Origin: an uncultured Coriobacteriaceae bacterium
GTDB taxonomy: Bacteria > Actinomycetota > Coriobacteriia > Coriobacteriales > Atopobiaceae
NCBI GenBank assembly: GCA_902780305.1
Contig: CACZFB010000002.1
Coordinates: 62,001 to 126,000 of the forward strand
Direction: 5' to 3'
Length of the DNA: 64,000 bases
Shown: positions 9,674 through 17,592 of the stretch, piece by piece
Layout: every line of letters begins with the position of its first letter
Numbering within the stretch: position 1 is the first letter of the stretch
Program-made: the position numbers and the translations under genes
Notes under the pieces: generated by a model
Told to the model about the DNA's origin: nothing
Databases searched by the model: none
What the model saw: the letters and a program-made list of their open reading frames with translations, nothing else

Positions 9674-9743
9674 CGAACCGTGGGGGATGGCTCCCAATGG
9701 TTAGAGTATGATGCAGGTACGCTGGCGCTGGAGGGAGCGAGCC

Positions 9744-10556
9744 ATGAGCACCTTTACCGAGCAAGACTTTTGGGTTGAGCGGACCGACCCGCGCGACGTG
9801 ACCAAGAAGATTCGGCTGTACGGCGTGCTGCGCGTGCCCAAGGGGGCCGCAGAGCGCAAGCGTGCGTATCCCGCCGTCGTGTGTGCGCACGGCTTTACAG
9901 CCAACCACGCCGAGGCCGACCCGTATGCCAGGGGGCTTGCAGCCAGGGGCTTCGTCTCGCTGTCCCTGGACTTCTTTGGCGGTGGCTGGGGCATTCGGTC
10001 GGACGGCACCCTTCTGGACATGACGGTGGAGACCGAGCGAGACGATCTTCTTGCCGCCATGGATGCGCTCACGCTGCTGCCGTACGTGGACAAGGACAAC
10101 GTGTGTTTGCTGGGCTGCAGCCAAGGGGGCTTCGTGTGCACCATGGCCGCCGCCGCACGGCCGGCCGACGTGCGCGCGCTGTGCCTCATGTATCCCGCGT
10201 TCGTCCTGCACGACGACGCGCTCGCGGCGTATCCGCAGGTAGAGGACGTGCCCGAAACCTATCCCGCGTTCGACTTCGCCCCAGAGCGCAGCACCATCTC
10301 TAGGGCGTACAACCTGGTCGCGCGCCGCGTTGACCCCTACGCCCTCATGCCAGCCTACCCCGGGCAGGTGCTTATCGTTCATGGCGACGCCGACGCCATC
10401 GTGCCCCTGACGTATGCCCAGCGCGCGCAAACAACCTTCTTGCACGCGCGGCTCGAGGTGCTCACGGGCGCCGACCACGGCCTGAGGGGAGACTATCTGC
10501 CGCAGGCGGTGCAGCTCGCCACGGAGTTTTTGGCCGCCTCGGTCGTCGTCGCCTGA
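9744..10556 (+). CDS. Alpha/beta-hydrolase (dienelactone hydrolase/esterase-like)
   Basis: A 270-residue cytoplasmic hydrolase with no signal peptide. The fold's marks are all visible: the oxyanion HG in VVCAHGFTAN, the nucleophile elbow GCSQGG with Ser126, the acid in HGDADAIVP and the catalytic His in GADHGLRG. The substrate cannot be read from sequence; the family includes peptidases, esterases and feruloyl or cinnamoyl hydrolases. The ATG at 9744 is preferred over an upstream ATG because GAGGGAGC sits directly before it. Confidence 0.85.
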   Translation: MSTFTEQDFWVERTDPRDVTKKIRLYGVLRVPKGAAERKRAYPAVVCAHGFTANHAEADPYARGLAARGFVSLSLDFFGGGWGIRSDGTLLDMTVETERDDLLAAMDALTLLPYVDKDNVCLLGCSQGGFVCTMAAAARPADVRALCLMYPAFVLHDDALAAYPQVEDVPETYPAFDFAPERSTISRAYNLVARRVDPYALMPAYPGQVLIVHGDADAIVPLTYAQRAQTTFLHARLEVLTGADHGLRGDYLPQAVQLATEFLAASVVVA

Positions 10557-10610
10557 GCCCATTGATTGCCGCCATCGCAAAAGGCAACTCCGTCGTGCGC
10601 GGTTTGCGGG

Positions 10611-10616
10611 TAGAAT
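10611..10616 (+). promoter_or_regulatory. Candidate -10 element for the two-component operon
   Basis: TAGAAT with upstream TTGCGGG, 24 bases before the response-regulator ATG; same hexamer as at 8534. No clear -35. Confidence 0.4.
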
Positions 10617-10640
10617 GAGGGTGCGAGGAGAGGAGACGGC

Positions 10641-11351
10641 ATGGCACAACGCATTTACCTCGCCGACGACGACCCGGCCCTGCTCGAGGTGTTTGGTGCG
10701 TTCTTGGAGTCGGCTGGCTATGAGGTGAAGCTTTTTCCCACGGGGGACGCGCTGGCCGAGGAGTTCGCGCGCAGCGAGCCCGACCTCGCGGTCCTGGACA
10801 TCATGATGCCGGGCACCGACGGTCTTACCGTGTGCAAGAACCTGCGTGCCGTCTCCAACGTGCCCATCGTTATCCTTACCGCCAAGGACTCCGAGATGGA
10901 CTACCTGCATGGCTTGGCCATTGGCGGAGACGACTACCTGGTAAAGCCATTCTCGCCAGCCATGCTGGTAATGCGCATCAAGGCGCTCTTGCGACGCGTG
11001 GAGATGAGCAAGGCGTCGCAGCCAAAGAACGAGGAGCCAAGCGCGGTACTCTCGATGGGCGACGTCTCCCTGGACGACGCCGCGCACGAGGCGACGGCCG
11101 CGGGCCAGCCGCTTAACCTCACCATGACGGAGTTCGCCCTCCTGCGCTGCCTGCTTGCCGCCAAGGGCAAGGCCGTCTCGCGCGATGCGCTGCTCAGCGA
11201 CGTGTGGGGCATAGACGCCGAGGTGGAGACGCGCGTTACCGACGAGTGCGTTCGGCGCGTGCGCCGCAAGCTGCGCGACGCGAACAGCGCCGTGGCCATA
11301 AAGGCCGTGTGGGGCTACGGGTACAAGCTGGAGACGTCCCATGCGTCGTGA
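10641..11351 (+). CDS. OmpR-family response regulator
   Basis: A 236-residue DNA-binding response regulator. The receiver domain (1-120) has acidic DDD at 10-12, the phospho-acceptor Asp53 in VLDIMMPG, and the conserved Lys in YLVKPFSP. A winged-helix effector (about 140-236) carries the MTEFALLRCLL helix and an RVRRKLRDAN recognition region. The ATG at 10641 has GGAGAGGAGA upstream. The stop overlaps the start of the histidine-kinase gene by 11 bases, so the two are translationally coupled. The stimulus and target genes are unknown. Confidence 0.95.
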   Translation: MAQRIYLADDDPALLEVFGAFLESAGYEVKLFPTGDALAEEFARSEPDLAVLDIMMPGTDGLTVCKNLRAVSNVPIVILTAKDSEMDYLHGLAIGGDDYLVKPFSPAMLVMRIKALLRRVEMSKASQPKNEEPSAVLSMGDVSLDDAAHEATAAGQPLNLTMTEFALLRCLLAAKGKAVSRDALLSDVWGIDAEVETRVTDECVRRVRRKLRDANSAVAIKAVWGYGYKLETSHAS

Positions 11352-12501
11352 TCGCAAGCTCAGCACGCGACTCAAGCTCATGCTTATTGGCTCGCTTGGC
11401 GTCGTGTTTGCCATGATGGCGGCGCTCGTCGCGTTTACCTTGTCCGAAAGTTGGCAGATAAGTGCGGAAGCCGAGGCCTCGTTGGATGCGACCATTGGAT
11501 GGGAGAGCGGCAGCACCGCGCCCGCCACGCGGGTTACCAGCTACTTCTTTACGGACGACGACTACAACATCTTGGCTGAAGACCCCATGGGTCCCACGGA
11601 TTTGGACCTGCGCATTGCCCAATGGTGTAAGGCGCACGACCAAACTGGCGTGGTGAGCAAGGTGGACTTGGGTGACGCCATCTGCTATGCAGAGATGGCG
11701 TCGGGCGAATGGTACGAGGAGCCCAAGGCCAACATGTTGGTGGCCTATGTGGACGTGACGTCCCAAAGCGACCTGGTGCAGCGGGTGAGCAGGGTGTTTT
11801 GTGCCATCGCCCTGCTGGGCGGAGCCGCTGCCGGGCTTGCCGGATGGGCTGTGGGCAAGCGCATCGAGGCGGCGGAGCTGGCGCAAAAGCACTTCTACGA
11901 GAACATGTCGCACGAGCTCAAGACGCCACTTGCGGCAATACGCGGCTATGCGGAGGGCGTGCAGGACGGCGTGGTGGACCCAGCGCGCGCCTCGGGGGCC
12001 ATCGTGCGCGAGACCGAGCGCATGAGTGCCCTGGTGGAGCAGATCCTGAGTCTGTCTCGGCTCGAGGCCGGGGCGGTGGTGCTGCGTCTGGAGACCCTCG
12101 AGGTCGAGGACCTCGTGCAGGACTGCCTGATGCCCTTTGAGGGCATCGTGCGTACGCGGGGCCTGGAGGTGGCACTGGAGCTTGCGTCCGGCACGATCGA
12201 GGCCGACGCGGACCTGATGGGGCATGCGCTGGAAAACGTGCTCTCCAACGCCATGCGCCATGCCCAGCGCGAGGTGTGCATAGCCTACGACGGCCGTTGG
12301 CTTGCCGTGGAAAACGACGGAGACCTGCCCAGCAAGCAGGACGTTGCGCACCTGTTCGATCGGTTCCACGTGGGTGAGGGCGGCAGCACGGGCATTGGCC
12401 TGGCGCTTGCGCACGAGATCGTGGCAAGACATGGGTGGACGCTCGAGGCCGAGCTGCTCGATAACAGGTTTCGCATGGTCTTCGACTTTGAGACGGCCTG
12501 A
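11341..12501 (+). CDS. Sensor histidine kinase
   Basis: A 386-residue membrane kinase partnering the response regulator it overlaps. TM1 is about residues 14-33, an extracytoplasmic segment of about 115 residues follows, and TM2 is about 152-172. The HisKA motif FYENMSHELKTPLAAI contains the phospho-accepting His near residue 191. The ATPase domain has the N box ALENVLSNAMRHA and G box GGSTGIGLALAHEI. There is no clear HAMP domain between TM2 and the H box, which is shorter than usual. The TGA stop forms one end of a family C palindrome. Confidence 0.94.
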   Translation: MRRDRKLSTRLKLMLIGSLGVVFAMMAALVAFTLSESWQISAEAEASLDATIGWESGSTAPATRVTSYFFTDDDYNILAEDPMGPTDLDLRIAQWCKAHDQTGVVSKVDLGDAICYAEMASGEWYEEPKANMLVAYVDVTSQSDLVQRVSRVFCAIALLGGAAAGLAGWAVGKRIEAAELAQKHFYENMSHELKTPLAAIRGYAEGVQDGVVDPARASGAIVRETERMSALVEQILSLSRLEAGAVVLRLETLEVEDLVQDCLMPFEGIVRTRGLEVALELASGTIEADADLMGHALENVLSNAMRHAQREVCIAYDGRWLAVENDGDLPSKQDVAHLFDRFHVGEGGSTGIGLALAHEIVARHGWTLEAELLDNRFRMVFDFETA

Positions 12502-12527
12502 GAAAAGGGGTTTGGCCCCTTTTCTCA
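12499..12527. repeat. Family C palindrome supplying both convergent stop codons
   Basis: TGAGAAAAGGGG, loop TTTGG, then CCCCTTTTCTCA. The first TGA (12499-12501) is the stop of the plus-strand kinase. The last three bases (12525-12527) read TGA on the minus strand and end the opposing gene. The exact reverse complement of the 27-bp core occurs at 33871-33897. Confidence 0.9.
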
Positions 12528-13484
12528 AAACCGACGTGGTCGTTGCGACGCAGTCCGCTTGCGCGGGGTGAGCGGTTGGCGCAGGTAGCACAGCTTGTCG
12601 GCGCAGTTGGCGCACTGCAGCGACGCGTTGGTGCGCTCGTCGAAGCGCTCGGGGTGACGCGCGAACGCGAGCTCCCAGCGAAGGAGCACCACCAGTGCCA
12701 GCGCGACGAGCACCCAGCTGAACCAGCACCACACCACGAGCAGCGGGGTTACGGTCATGATGCCGTCCCAATTAAAGATCTGGCAGGTGGTGCAGCAGCG
12801 ATTGCGCATGAGTACCAGCTGGAGCGGGCACCACAGCACCACGCATATCATATCGAACACGAAGTAGAAGAGCGTCCACACCAGGGCGGTCCTTGGACCA
12901 AAGAGACCAAACCGTTCCAGCAGCAGGCCTACCGCCAGGTTGAACACGACCCAAAACACCACGACGGGTACGATTTCGTGCAGGCGGTCTCTGCGGATGA
13001 TGTCCTTGAGCTGCTCGTTTGCCGTGAGGTCTTCCTCTGGCCACGGCAGGATGCGCAGCACGTCTATGGAATACACCAGTTGTCGGCCCGCTGCCAACAC
13101 GCCCTCGGCCGTCTCGCGCACCGCCTTGCGGGTGTCGCTTACGGCCTGCTCCAGCAGGCCGCGCGCGTGCTCTTGCAGTTCGCGTAGCCCGTTGGGAAAC
13201 ATGCGCGGCGTGGGCACGTGAAACTCCCCGTACTGCTTACGACTGCCCATCGCGATCTTCGCGTTGGGGCGCAGCTTGGACAGCAGGTCGAGGATGAGAA
13301 ACACGAACGTGACGTTGACGAAGGAGAAGCCGCCAGAAATACCAAACTGCGTGGTGATGTCCAGCTGTTCGGGGTGTGCGACCAGCAGCCAAATGGCGAT
13401 GCCAAACAGTATAAGTCGCACCACAAGTGACGTAACATAGCTCAGGAAGAGCGGCGTGGGTTTTTCTGTGCGTTGAGTACTCAT
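12525..13484 (-). CDS. Polytopic membrane protein of unknown function
   Basis: A 319-residue protein that I do not recognise as a family. Two hydrophobic segments near the N-terminus (about 12-36 and 50-70) are followed by a cytoplasmic region of about 110 residues. Three more segments lie at about 185-205, 212-238 and 255-280. The C-terminal tail has Cys-x2-Cys-x4-Cys (CANCADKLC) and basic residues, suggesting metal binding. A -10-like TATACT ends seven bases before the ATG and there is no ribosome site, so the mRNA may be leaderless. It diverges from the TetM-like GTPase gene with 62 bases between starts. Confidence 0.75.
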   Translation of the reverse strand: MSTQRTEKPTPLFLSYVTSLVVRLILFGIAIWLLVAHPEQLDITTQFGISGGFSFVNVTFVFLILDLLSKLRPNAKIAMGSRKQYGEFHVPTPRMFPNGLRELQEHARGLLEQAVSDTRKAVRETAEGVLAAGRQLVYSIDVLRILPWPEEDLTANEQLKDIIRRDRLHEIVPVVVFWVVFNLAVGLLLERFGLFGPRTALVWTLFYFVFDMICVVLWCPLQLVLMRNRCCTTCQIFNWDGIMTVTPLLVVWCWFSWVLVALALVVLLRWELAFARHPERFDERTNASLQCANCADKLCYLRQPLTPRKRTASQRPRRF

Positions 13485-13490
13485 GCGCAA

Positions 13491-13496
13491 TAGTAT
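13491..13496 (-). promoter_or_regulatory. -10 element suggesting a leaderless transcript
   Basis: On the minus strand TATACT is followed by seven bases and then the ATG at 13484. This puts the likely transcription start at or next to the initiation codon. Confidence 0.45.
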
Positions 13497-13546
13497 AGCG
13501 GTATTGGCGGGACCGGGGGCGGTCTCCATACGGAGGAGTAATTGCC

Positions 13547-15580
13547 ATGCCAACGACAAAGACGCAAGCGCGGGCCACGACGCGGCAGGCGGTGGTGGGT
13601 CTGCTTGCGCACGTGGACGCCGGAAAGACCACGCTTGCCGAGGCGCTGCTGTACCAATCGGGTGCCATTCGGGTTGCGGGTCGCGTCGATCACGGAGACG
13701 CCCAGCTGGACTTCGACCCCATCGAGCGCGACCGTGGCATAACCGTGTTCGCCAAGCAGATGGCAATCGAGTGGAGCGACACGCGCCTTATGTTCCTGGA
13801 CACCCCTGGGCATGTGGACTTTTGTGCGGAGGCGGAGCGCACACTTCAGGTGCTGGACCTCGCCGTGCTGGTGGTGGGCGCAAACGACGGTGTGCAGGGA
13901 CACACGCGCACGCTGTGGCGGCTGCTTGAGCGTTACAACGTGCCCACCATCGTGTTTGTCAACAAGCTGGACCTCGCGCAGGCAGACGCGGGGGCCGTTC
14001 TGGACGAGCTTCAGCGCAAGCTCGACGCGGCGTGCTATGACCACGCGCGCTTGGGCGTCTCGCAGGTGCAGGAGCAGCTGGCCACTGCCGACGATGACGC
14101 GCTGGAGGAGTATCTGGACACGGGCGGCGTGTCGGACGAGCGCGTGCGAAGCCTGGTGCGCCGGCGCAAGGCGTTTCCCGTGCTGTTTGGCTCGGCGCTG
14201 CGCATGGAGGGTGCCGATGCGCTGCTGGACGTGCTCGCGGAGCTGAGCGTTGCCGCGCCGTCGGACGGGCCATTCTCGGCGCGTGTGTACAAGGTGGGGC
14301 GCGGACGCCGTGGCGAGCGCGTGGCGTTCGTTAAGGTGTTGGGTGGCACGCTGCGGGCAAAGGCGTTGCTGGAGGGCACCACGGCAACGGGGGATCGTTG
14401 GTCGAACAAGGTGGACCAGCTGCGCCTGTACAACGGTGAGCGGCATGAGGTGGTGGGGGAGGTGCCGGCCGGATGGGTGTGCGCTGCCACGGGACTCTTG
14501 CACGTGGCGCCCGGAGACGGGCTGGGCGCGGCGTGTGAGACGCGCCCGCCGGCGCTCGCGCCCGTGCTGGACTACAAGGTGGAGCCGCATGGCTGCGACG
14601 TGCATGCCGTGTACCAGGCGCTCAGCGAGCTGGCTGAGGAGGACCCGCTGCTGGGCGTCACTTGGAGCGAGGAGCTGCAGGAGGTGCGCGTACGGCTTAT
14701 GGGAGCGGTGCAGCAGGAGGTCGTGCAGCGCCTGCTGCTGGATCGTCACGGGCTGGAGGTGGGGTTTGGACCCGGGTCCATCCTGTATGCCGAGACCATC
14801 TGTGCGCCGGTTACGGGCGTGGGACACTTCGAGCCCCTGCGGCACTATGCCGAGGTGCACCTGCTGCTGGAGCCTCTGCCGGCGGGTAGCGGCGTGGCAT
14901 TTGGCACGCAGTGTCCGGAGGACGACCTGGACCGCAACTGGCAGCGCCTCATCCTCACCAATGCCATGGAGCGGCCGCACCGGGGCACGCTTGTGGGCGC
15001 GCCCGTCACCAACATGCGCATTACGCTGGTTGCCGGCCGTGCGCACGCAAAGCACACCGAGGGCGGCGACTTTAGGCAGGCGACGTATCGTGCCATACGG
15101 CAGGGTCTCATGCAGGCGCGCGAGCAAGGGCAGTGCGTGCTGCTCGAGCCGTGGTACGCCTTCGAGTTGGAGGTGCCAGCGGGCGTGGTTGGCCGTGCGC
15201 TCACCGACCTGCAACGCATGAGTGCGCGCTTCGCGGCGCCTGTCGTCGACGGCGAGATGGCGCTCGTCGTGGGAGAGGGGCCCGTGGCGACCATGCGAGA
15301 CTACGCGCTGCAGGTGAGCGCGTACACCAGTGGACAGGGGCGCCTGTTTGCGGAGCTTGCCGGTTACGAGCCGTGCCACAACGCTGACGAGGTCGTGGAG
15401 CAGTCTGCGTACGACCCGCGGGCCGATTTGCCCAACACGCCCGACTCGGTGTTCTGCAGCCATGGGGCTGGCTATACCGTGCCGTGGGACCAGGTGCCCC
15501 AGTGCGCGCACGTAACCCCCAACCCTGCCGGGTATCGCCCCTGGCGCGAGGCCGACGCCGCGTTCTTCGGCCGCAGCTGA
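13547..15580 (+). CDS. TetM/TetO-like translational GTPase (EF-G-type ribosome protection family)
   Basis: A 677-residue GTPase, close in length to TetM (about 640). The G domain has AHVDAGKTT (G1), RGITV (G2), DTPGHVDF (G3) and NKLDLA (G4), followed by EF-G-like domains II-V. TetM-class proteins bind the ribosomal A site region and release tetracycline, and this family also contains chromosomal paralogues of uncertain role. The last 80 residues include a Cys/His-bearing stretch (DSVFCSHGAGY). The start at 13547 follows CGGAGGAG. GC content and codon use match the neighbours and no mobile element is nearby, so it looks like a resident gene. Resistance should not be assumed. Confidence 0.85.
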   Translation: MPTTKTQARATTRQAVVGLLAHVDAGKTTLAEALLYQSGAIRVAGRVDHGDAQLDFDPIERDRGITVFAKQMAIEWSDTRLMFLDTPGHVDFCAEAERTLQVLDLAVLVVGANDGVQGHTRTLWRLLERYNVPTIVFVNKLDLAQADAGAVLDELQRKLDAACYDHARLGVSQVQEQLATADDDALEEYLDTGGVSDERVRSLVRRRKAFPVLFGSALRMEGADALLDVLAELSVAAPSDGPFSARVYKVGRGRRGERVAFVKVLGGTLRAKALLEGTTATGDRWSNKVDQLRLYNGERHEVVGEVPAGWVCAATGLLHVAPGDGLGAACETRPPALAPVLDYKVEPHGCDVHAVYQALSELAEEDPLLGVTWSEELQEVRVRLMGAVQQEVVQRLLLDRHGLEVGFGPGSILYAETICAPVTGVGHFEPLRHYAEVHLLLEPLPAGSGVAFGTQCPEDDLDRNWQRLILTNAMERPHRGTLVGAPVTNMRITLVAGRAHAKHTEGGDFRQATYRAIRQGLMQAREQGQCVLLEPWYAFELEVPAGVVGRALTDLQRMSARFAAPVVDGEMALVVGEGPVATMRDYALQVSAYTSGQGRLFAELAGYEPCHNADEVVEQSAYDPRADLPNTPDSVFCSHGAGYTVPWDQVPQCAHVTPNPAGYRPWREADAAFFGRS

Positions 15581-15588
15581 CGCCGCCG

Positions 15589-15683
15589 TTGGACAAAAGG
15601 GACAGTCCCTTGTGTCCAGGGGACTGTCCCTTGTGTCCAGGGGACTGTCCCCTTTGTCCAGGGGACTGTCCCCCGCGTACCAC
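15589..15683. repeat. Expanded family A palindrome cluster
   Basis: Four GGGACAGTCCC/GGGACTGTCCC half-units in tandem, separated by CCAGG or TTGTGTCCAGG, in contrast to the usual two. It lies between the convergent GTPase and ABC exporter genes. Repeated TGTGTCCAGGGGACTGTCCC blocks suggest slippage or unequal exchange. Confidence 0.88.
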
Positions 15684-15689
15684 GAAGTG

Positions 15690-17591
15690 CTATTCGGACT
15701 CGATCTGGTTGCCGGTGTAGAGCTCGTAATACTTGCCGTGTGCGGCGATCAGCTCGTCGTGCGTGCCGCGCTCGATGATGCGACCCTGCTCCATAACCAT
15801 AATGCAGTCGGCGTCGCGCACGGTGGACAGGCGATGCGCGATTACGAAGGTGGTGCGACCCTTCATGAGGGCGTCCATGCCCGCCTGCACCAGCTGCTCG
15901 GTGCGGGTGTCGATGGAGCTCGTCGCCTCGTCCAGGATGAGCGCGGGCGGGTCTGCCACGGCCGCGCGCGCAATGGTGAGCAGCTGACGCTGCCCGGCCG
16001 AAAGGTTGCCACCGTCGCCGGTAATCTGCGTGTTGTAGCCGTCGGGCAGGCGGCGAATAAAGTCGTCGGCCGAGACCAGCTTGGCGGCGGCAATGCACTC
16101 CTCGTCGGTCGCGTCGAGCCTGCCGTAGCGGATGTTGTCCATAACCGTGCCGGTAAACAGGTGCGGGTCCTGCAGCACCATGCCCAGGGAGCGCCGCAGC
16201 TCGGACTTCTTTATCTTGGTTATGTTGATGCCGTCGTAGCGAATCTTTCCGTCGTCAATGTCGTAAAAGCGATTGATAAGGTTGGTGATGGTGGTCTTGC
16301 CGGCACCGGTCGCACCCACGAAGGCAATCTTTTGCCCGGGCAGGGCGAACAGGCGAATGTCGTGCAGAATCTGCTTCTCGGGTACGTAGCCAAAGTCCAC
16401 GCCGTCCATAACGAGCTCGCCCAAAAGCGGCATGTACGAGACGGTGTCGTCTGCCTGATGTGGGTGCCGCCACGCCCAATGGCCGGTGTGCTCGCTGGTC
16501 TGCTCGACCTTGCCGTCCTCGCCCACGCGGGCGCGCACGAGCTCCACGTAGCCCTCGTCGGCCTCGGGCTCCTCGGCGAGCAGCGCAAAGATGCGACCCG
16601 CGCCCGCGCCTGCCTGCGTTATGGCGCTCAGCTGCTGAGAGATGCGCGTGATGGGCTCGGTAAACGACTGGTTGAGCGAGAGGAAGCTCACCAGCGTGCC
16701 CAGCGACAGCAGCCCCATGGACACGGCGACGAACGACCCTACGATGGCGCACAGCACATAGCTTATCTCGCCCAGGGCAAACACCACGGGCATGAGGATG
16801 CCAGCCAGCGTGTTGGCACGCGTGGCGGCGTCGCGCAGAGCGTGGTTGCGCTTGTGGAACTCGTCGACGGAGCGCTGCTCGTGACAAAAGACCTTAACGA
16901 CCTTCTCGCCCGAGATGGTCTCCTCAATAAACCCGTTGACGTCTCCCAGGTGCTTTTGCTGGTCTGCAAAGTGCTTGGCAGATGCTGAGCCAATGCGACC
17001 CGACGCCAACAGCATGACACCCACCATGGCAAGCGTCACGATGGTGAGCGGGATGGAGAGCATGATCATGGAGATGAGCACCATGAGGATGGTGGCGCAG
17101 GAGTTGATGAAGTTGGGAATCGTCTGGCTGAGCAGCTGGCGCAGCGTGTCGATGTCGTTGGTGTAGATGCTCATAATGTCGCCGTGCGCGTGCGTGTCGA
17201 AGTACTTGATGGGCAGCGACTCCATGTGTTGGAACACCTCAATGCGCAGGTCGCGCAGGGTGCCCTGGCTGATGGTTACCATGAGGCGGTTGTACAGGTA
17301 CGTGGAACCGACTCCCACTGCGGCAATGGCGGCGATTCTGCCAATGGCGGCCGCCAGGGCGTCAAAGTCGGGGTCGGCCTGCGTGAGCATGGGGGTAATG
17401 TAGTCGTCGATAAGCGCGCGGGTAAACAGCGTAGACTGGACCATGGCCCACGACGACAGCAGAATGCCTGCGATTACCAGCACAAACAGGAACTTGTATC
17501 GCTTGAGCATAAACGCGAAGATGGTGCGGATCGATCCCAGGGTGTTTTGGCCCTGCTCTCTTTGGCCCCGCTCCCTTGGTGCATGTGCCAT
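15690..17591 (-). CDS. ABC exporter, second half-transporter (consensus NBD)
   Basis: A 633-residue half-transporter with an N-terminal six-helix exporter domain (about 40-330) and a nucleotide-binding domain (about 370-633). Walker A is GATGAGKTT, the signature is LSAGQRQ, and Walker B with catalytic Glu is LILDEATSSID. A 30-residue insert rich in His and Trp (EHTGHWAWRHPHQ) lies between the domains. It starts one base after the preceding exporter gene ends, with GGTGAG as ribosome site, so the two subunits form an operon and probably a heterodimer. The substrate is not evident; multidrug or lipid export is typical. Confidence 0.92.
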   Translation of the reverse strand: MAHAPRERGQREQGQNTLGSIRTIFAFMLKRYKFLFVLVIAGILLSSWAMVQSTLFTRALIDDYITPMLTQADPDFDALAAAIGRIAAIAAVGVGSTYLYNRLMVTISQGTLRDLRIEVFQHMESLPIKYFDTHAHGDIMSIYTNDIDTLRQLLSQTIPNFINSCATILMVLISMIMLSIPLTIVTLAMVGVMLLASGRIGSASAKHFADQQKHLGDVNGFIEETISGEKVVKVFCHEQRSVDEFHKRNHALRDAATRANTLAGILMPVVFALGEISYVLCAIVGSFVAVSMGLLSLGTLVSFLSLNQSFTEPITRISQQLSAITQAGAGAGRIFALLAEEPEADEGYVELVRARVGEDGKVEQTSEHTGHWAWRHPHQADDTVSYMPLLGELVMDGVDFGYVPEKQILHDIRLFALPGQKIAFVGATGAGKTTITNLINRFYDIDDGKIRYDGINITKIKKSELRRSLGMVLQDPHLFTGTVMDNIRYGRLDATDEECIAAAKLVSADDFIRRLPDGYNTQITGDGGNLSAGQRQLLTIARAAVADPPALILDEATSSIDTRTEQLVQAGMDALMKGRTTFVIAHRLSTVRDADCIMVMEQGRIIERGTHDELIAAHGKYYELYTGNQIESE

Positions 17592-17592
17592 G

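Noticed and set aside
9603..11528. A 641-codon open frame on the minus strand
   Set aside because: It is antisense to the YbhN-like end, the hydrolase and the response regulator, all with clear motifs, and its translation is Arg/His/Gly-rich, as expected for a shadow frame in GC-rich DNA.
13547..15580. Calling the GTPase an acquired tetracycline-resistance gene
   Set aside because: No mobile element, integration scar or unusual composition is visible, and the family includes resident paralogues.
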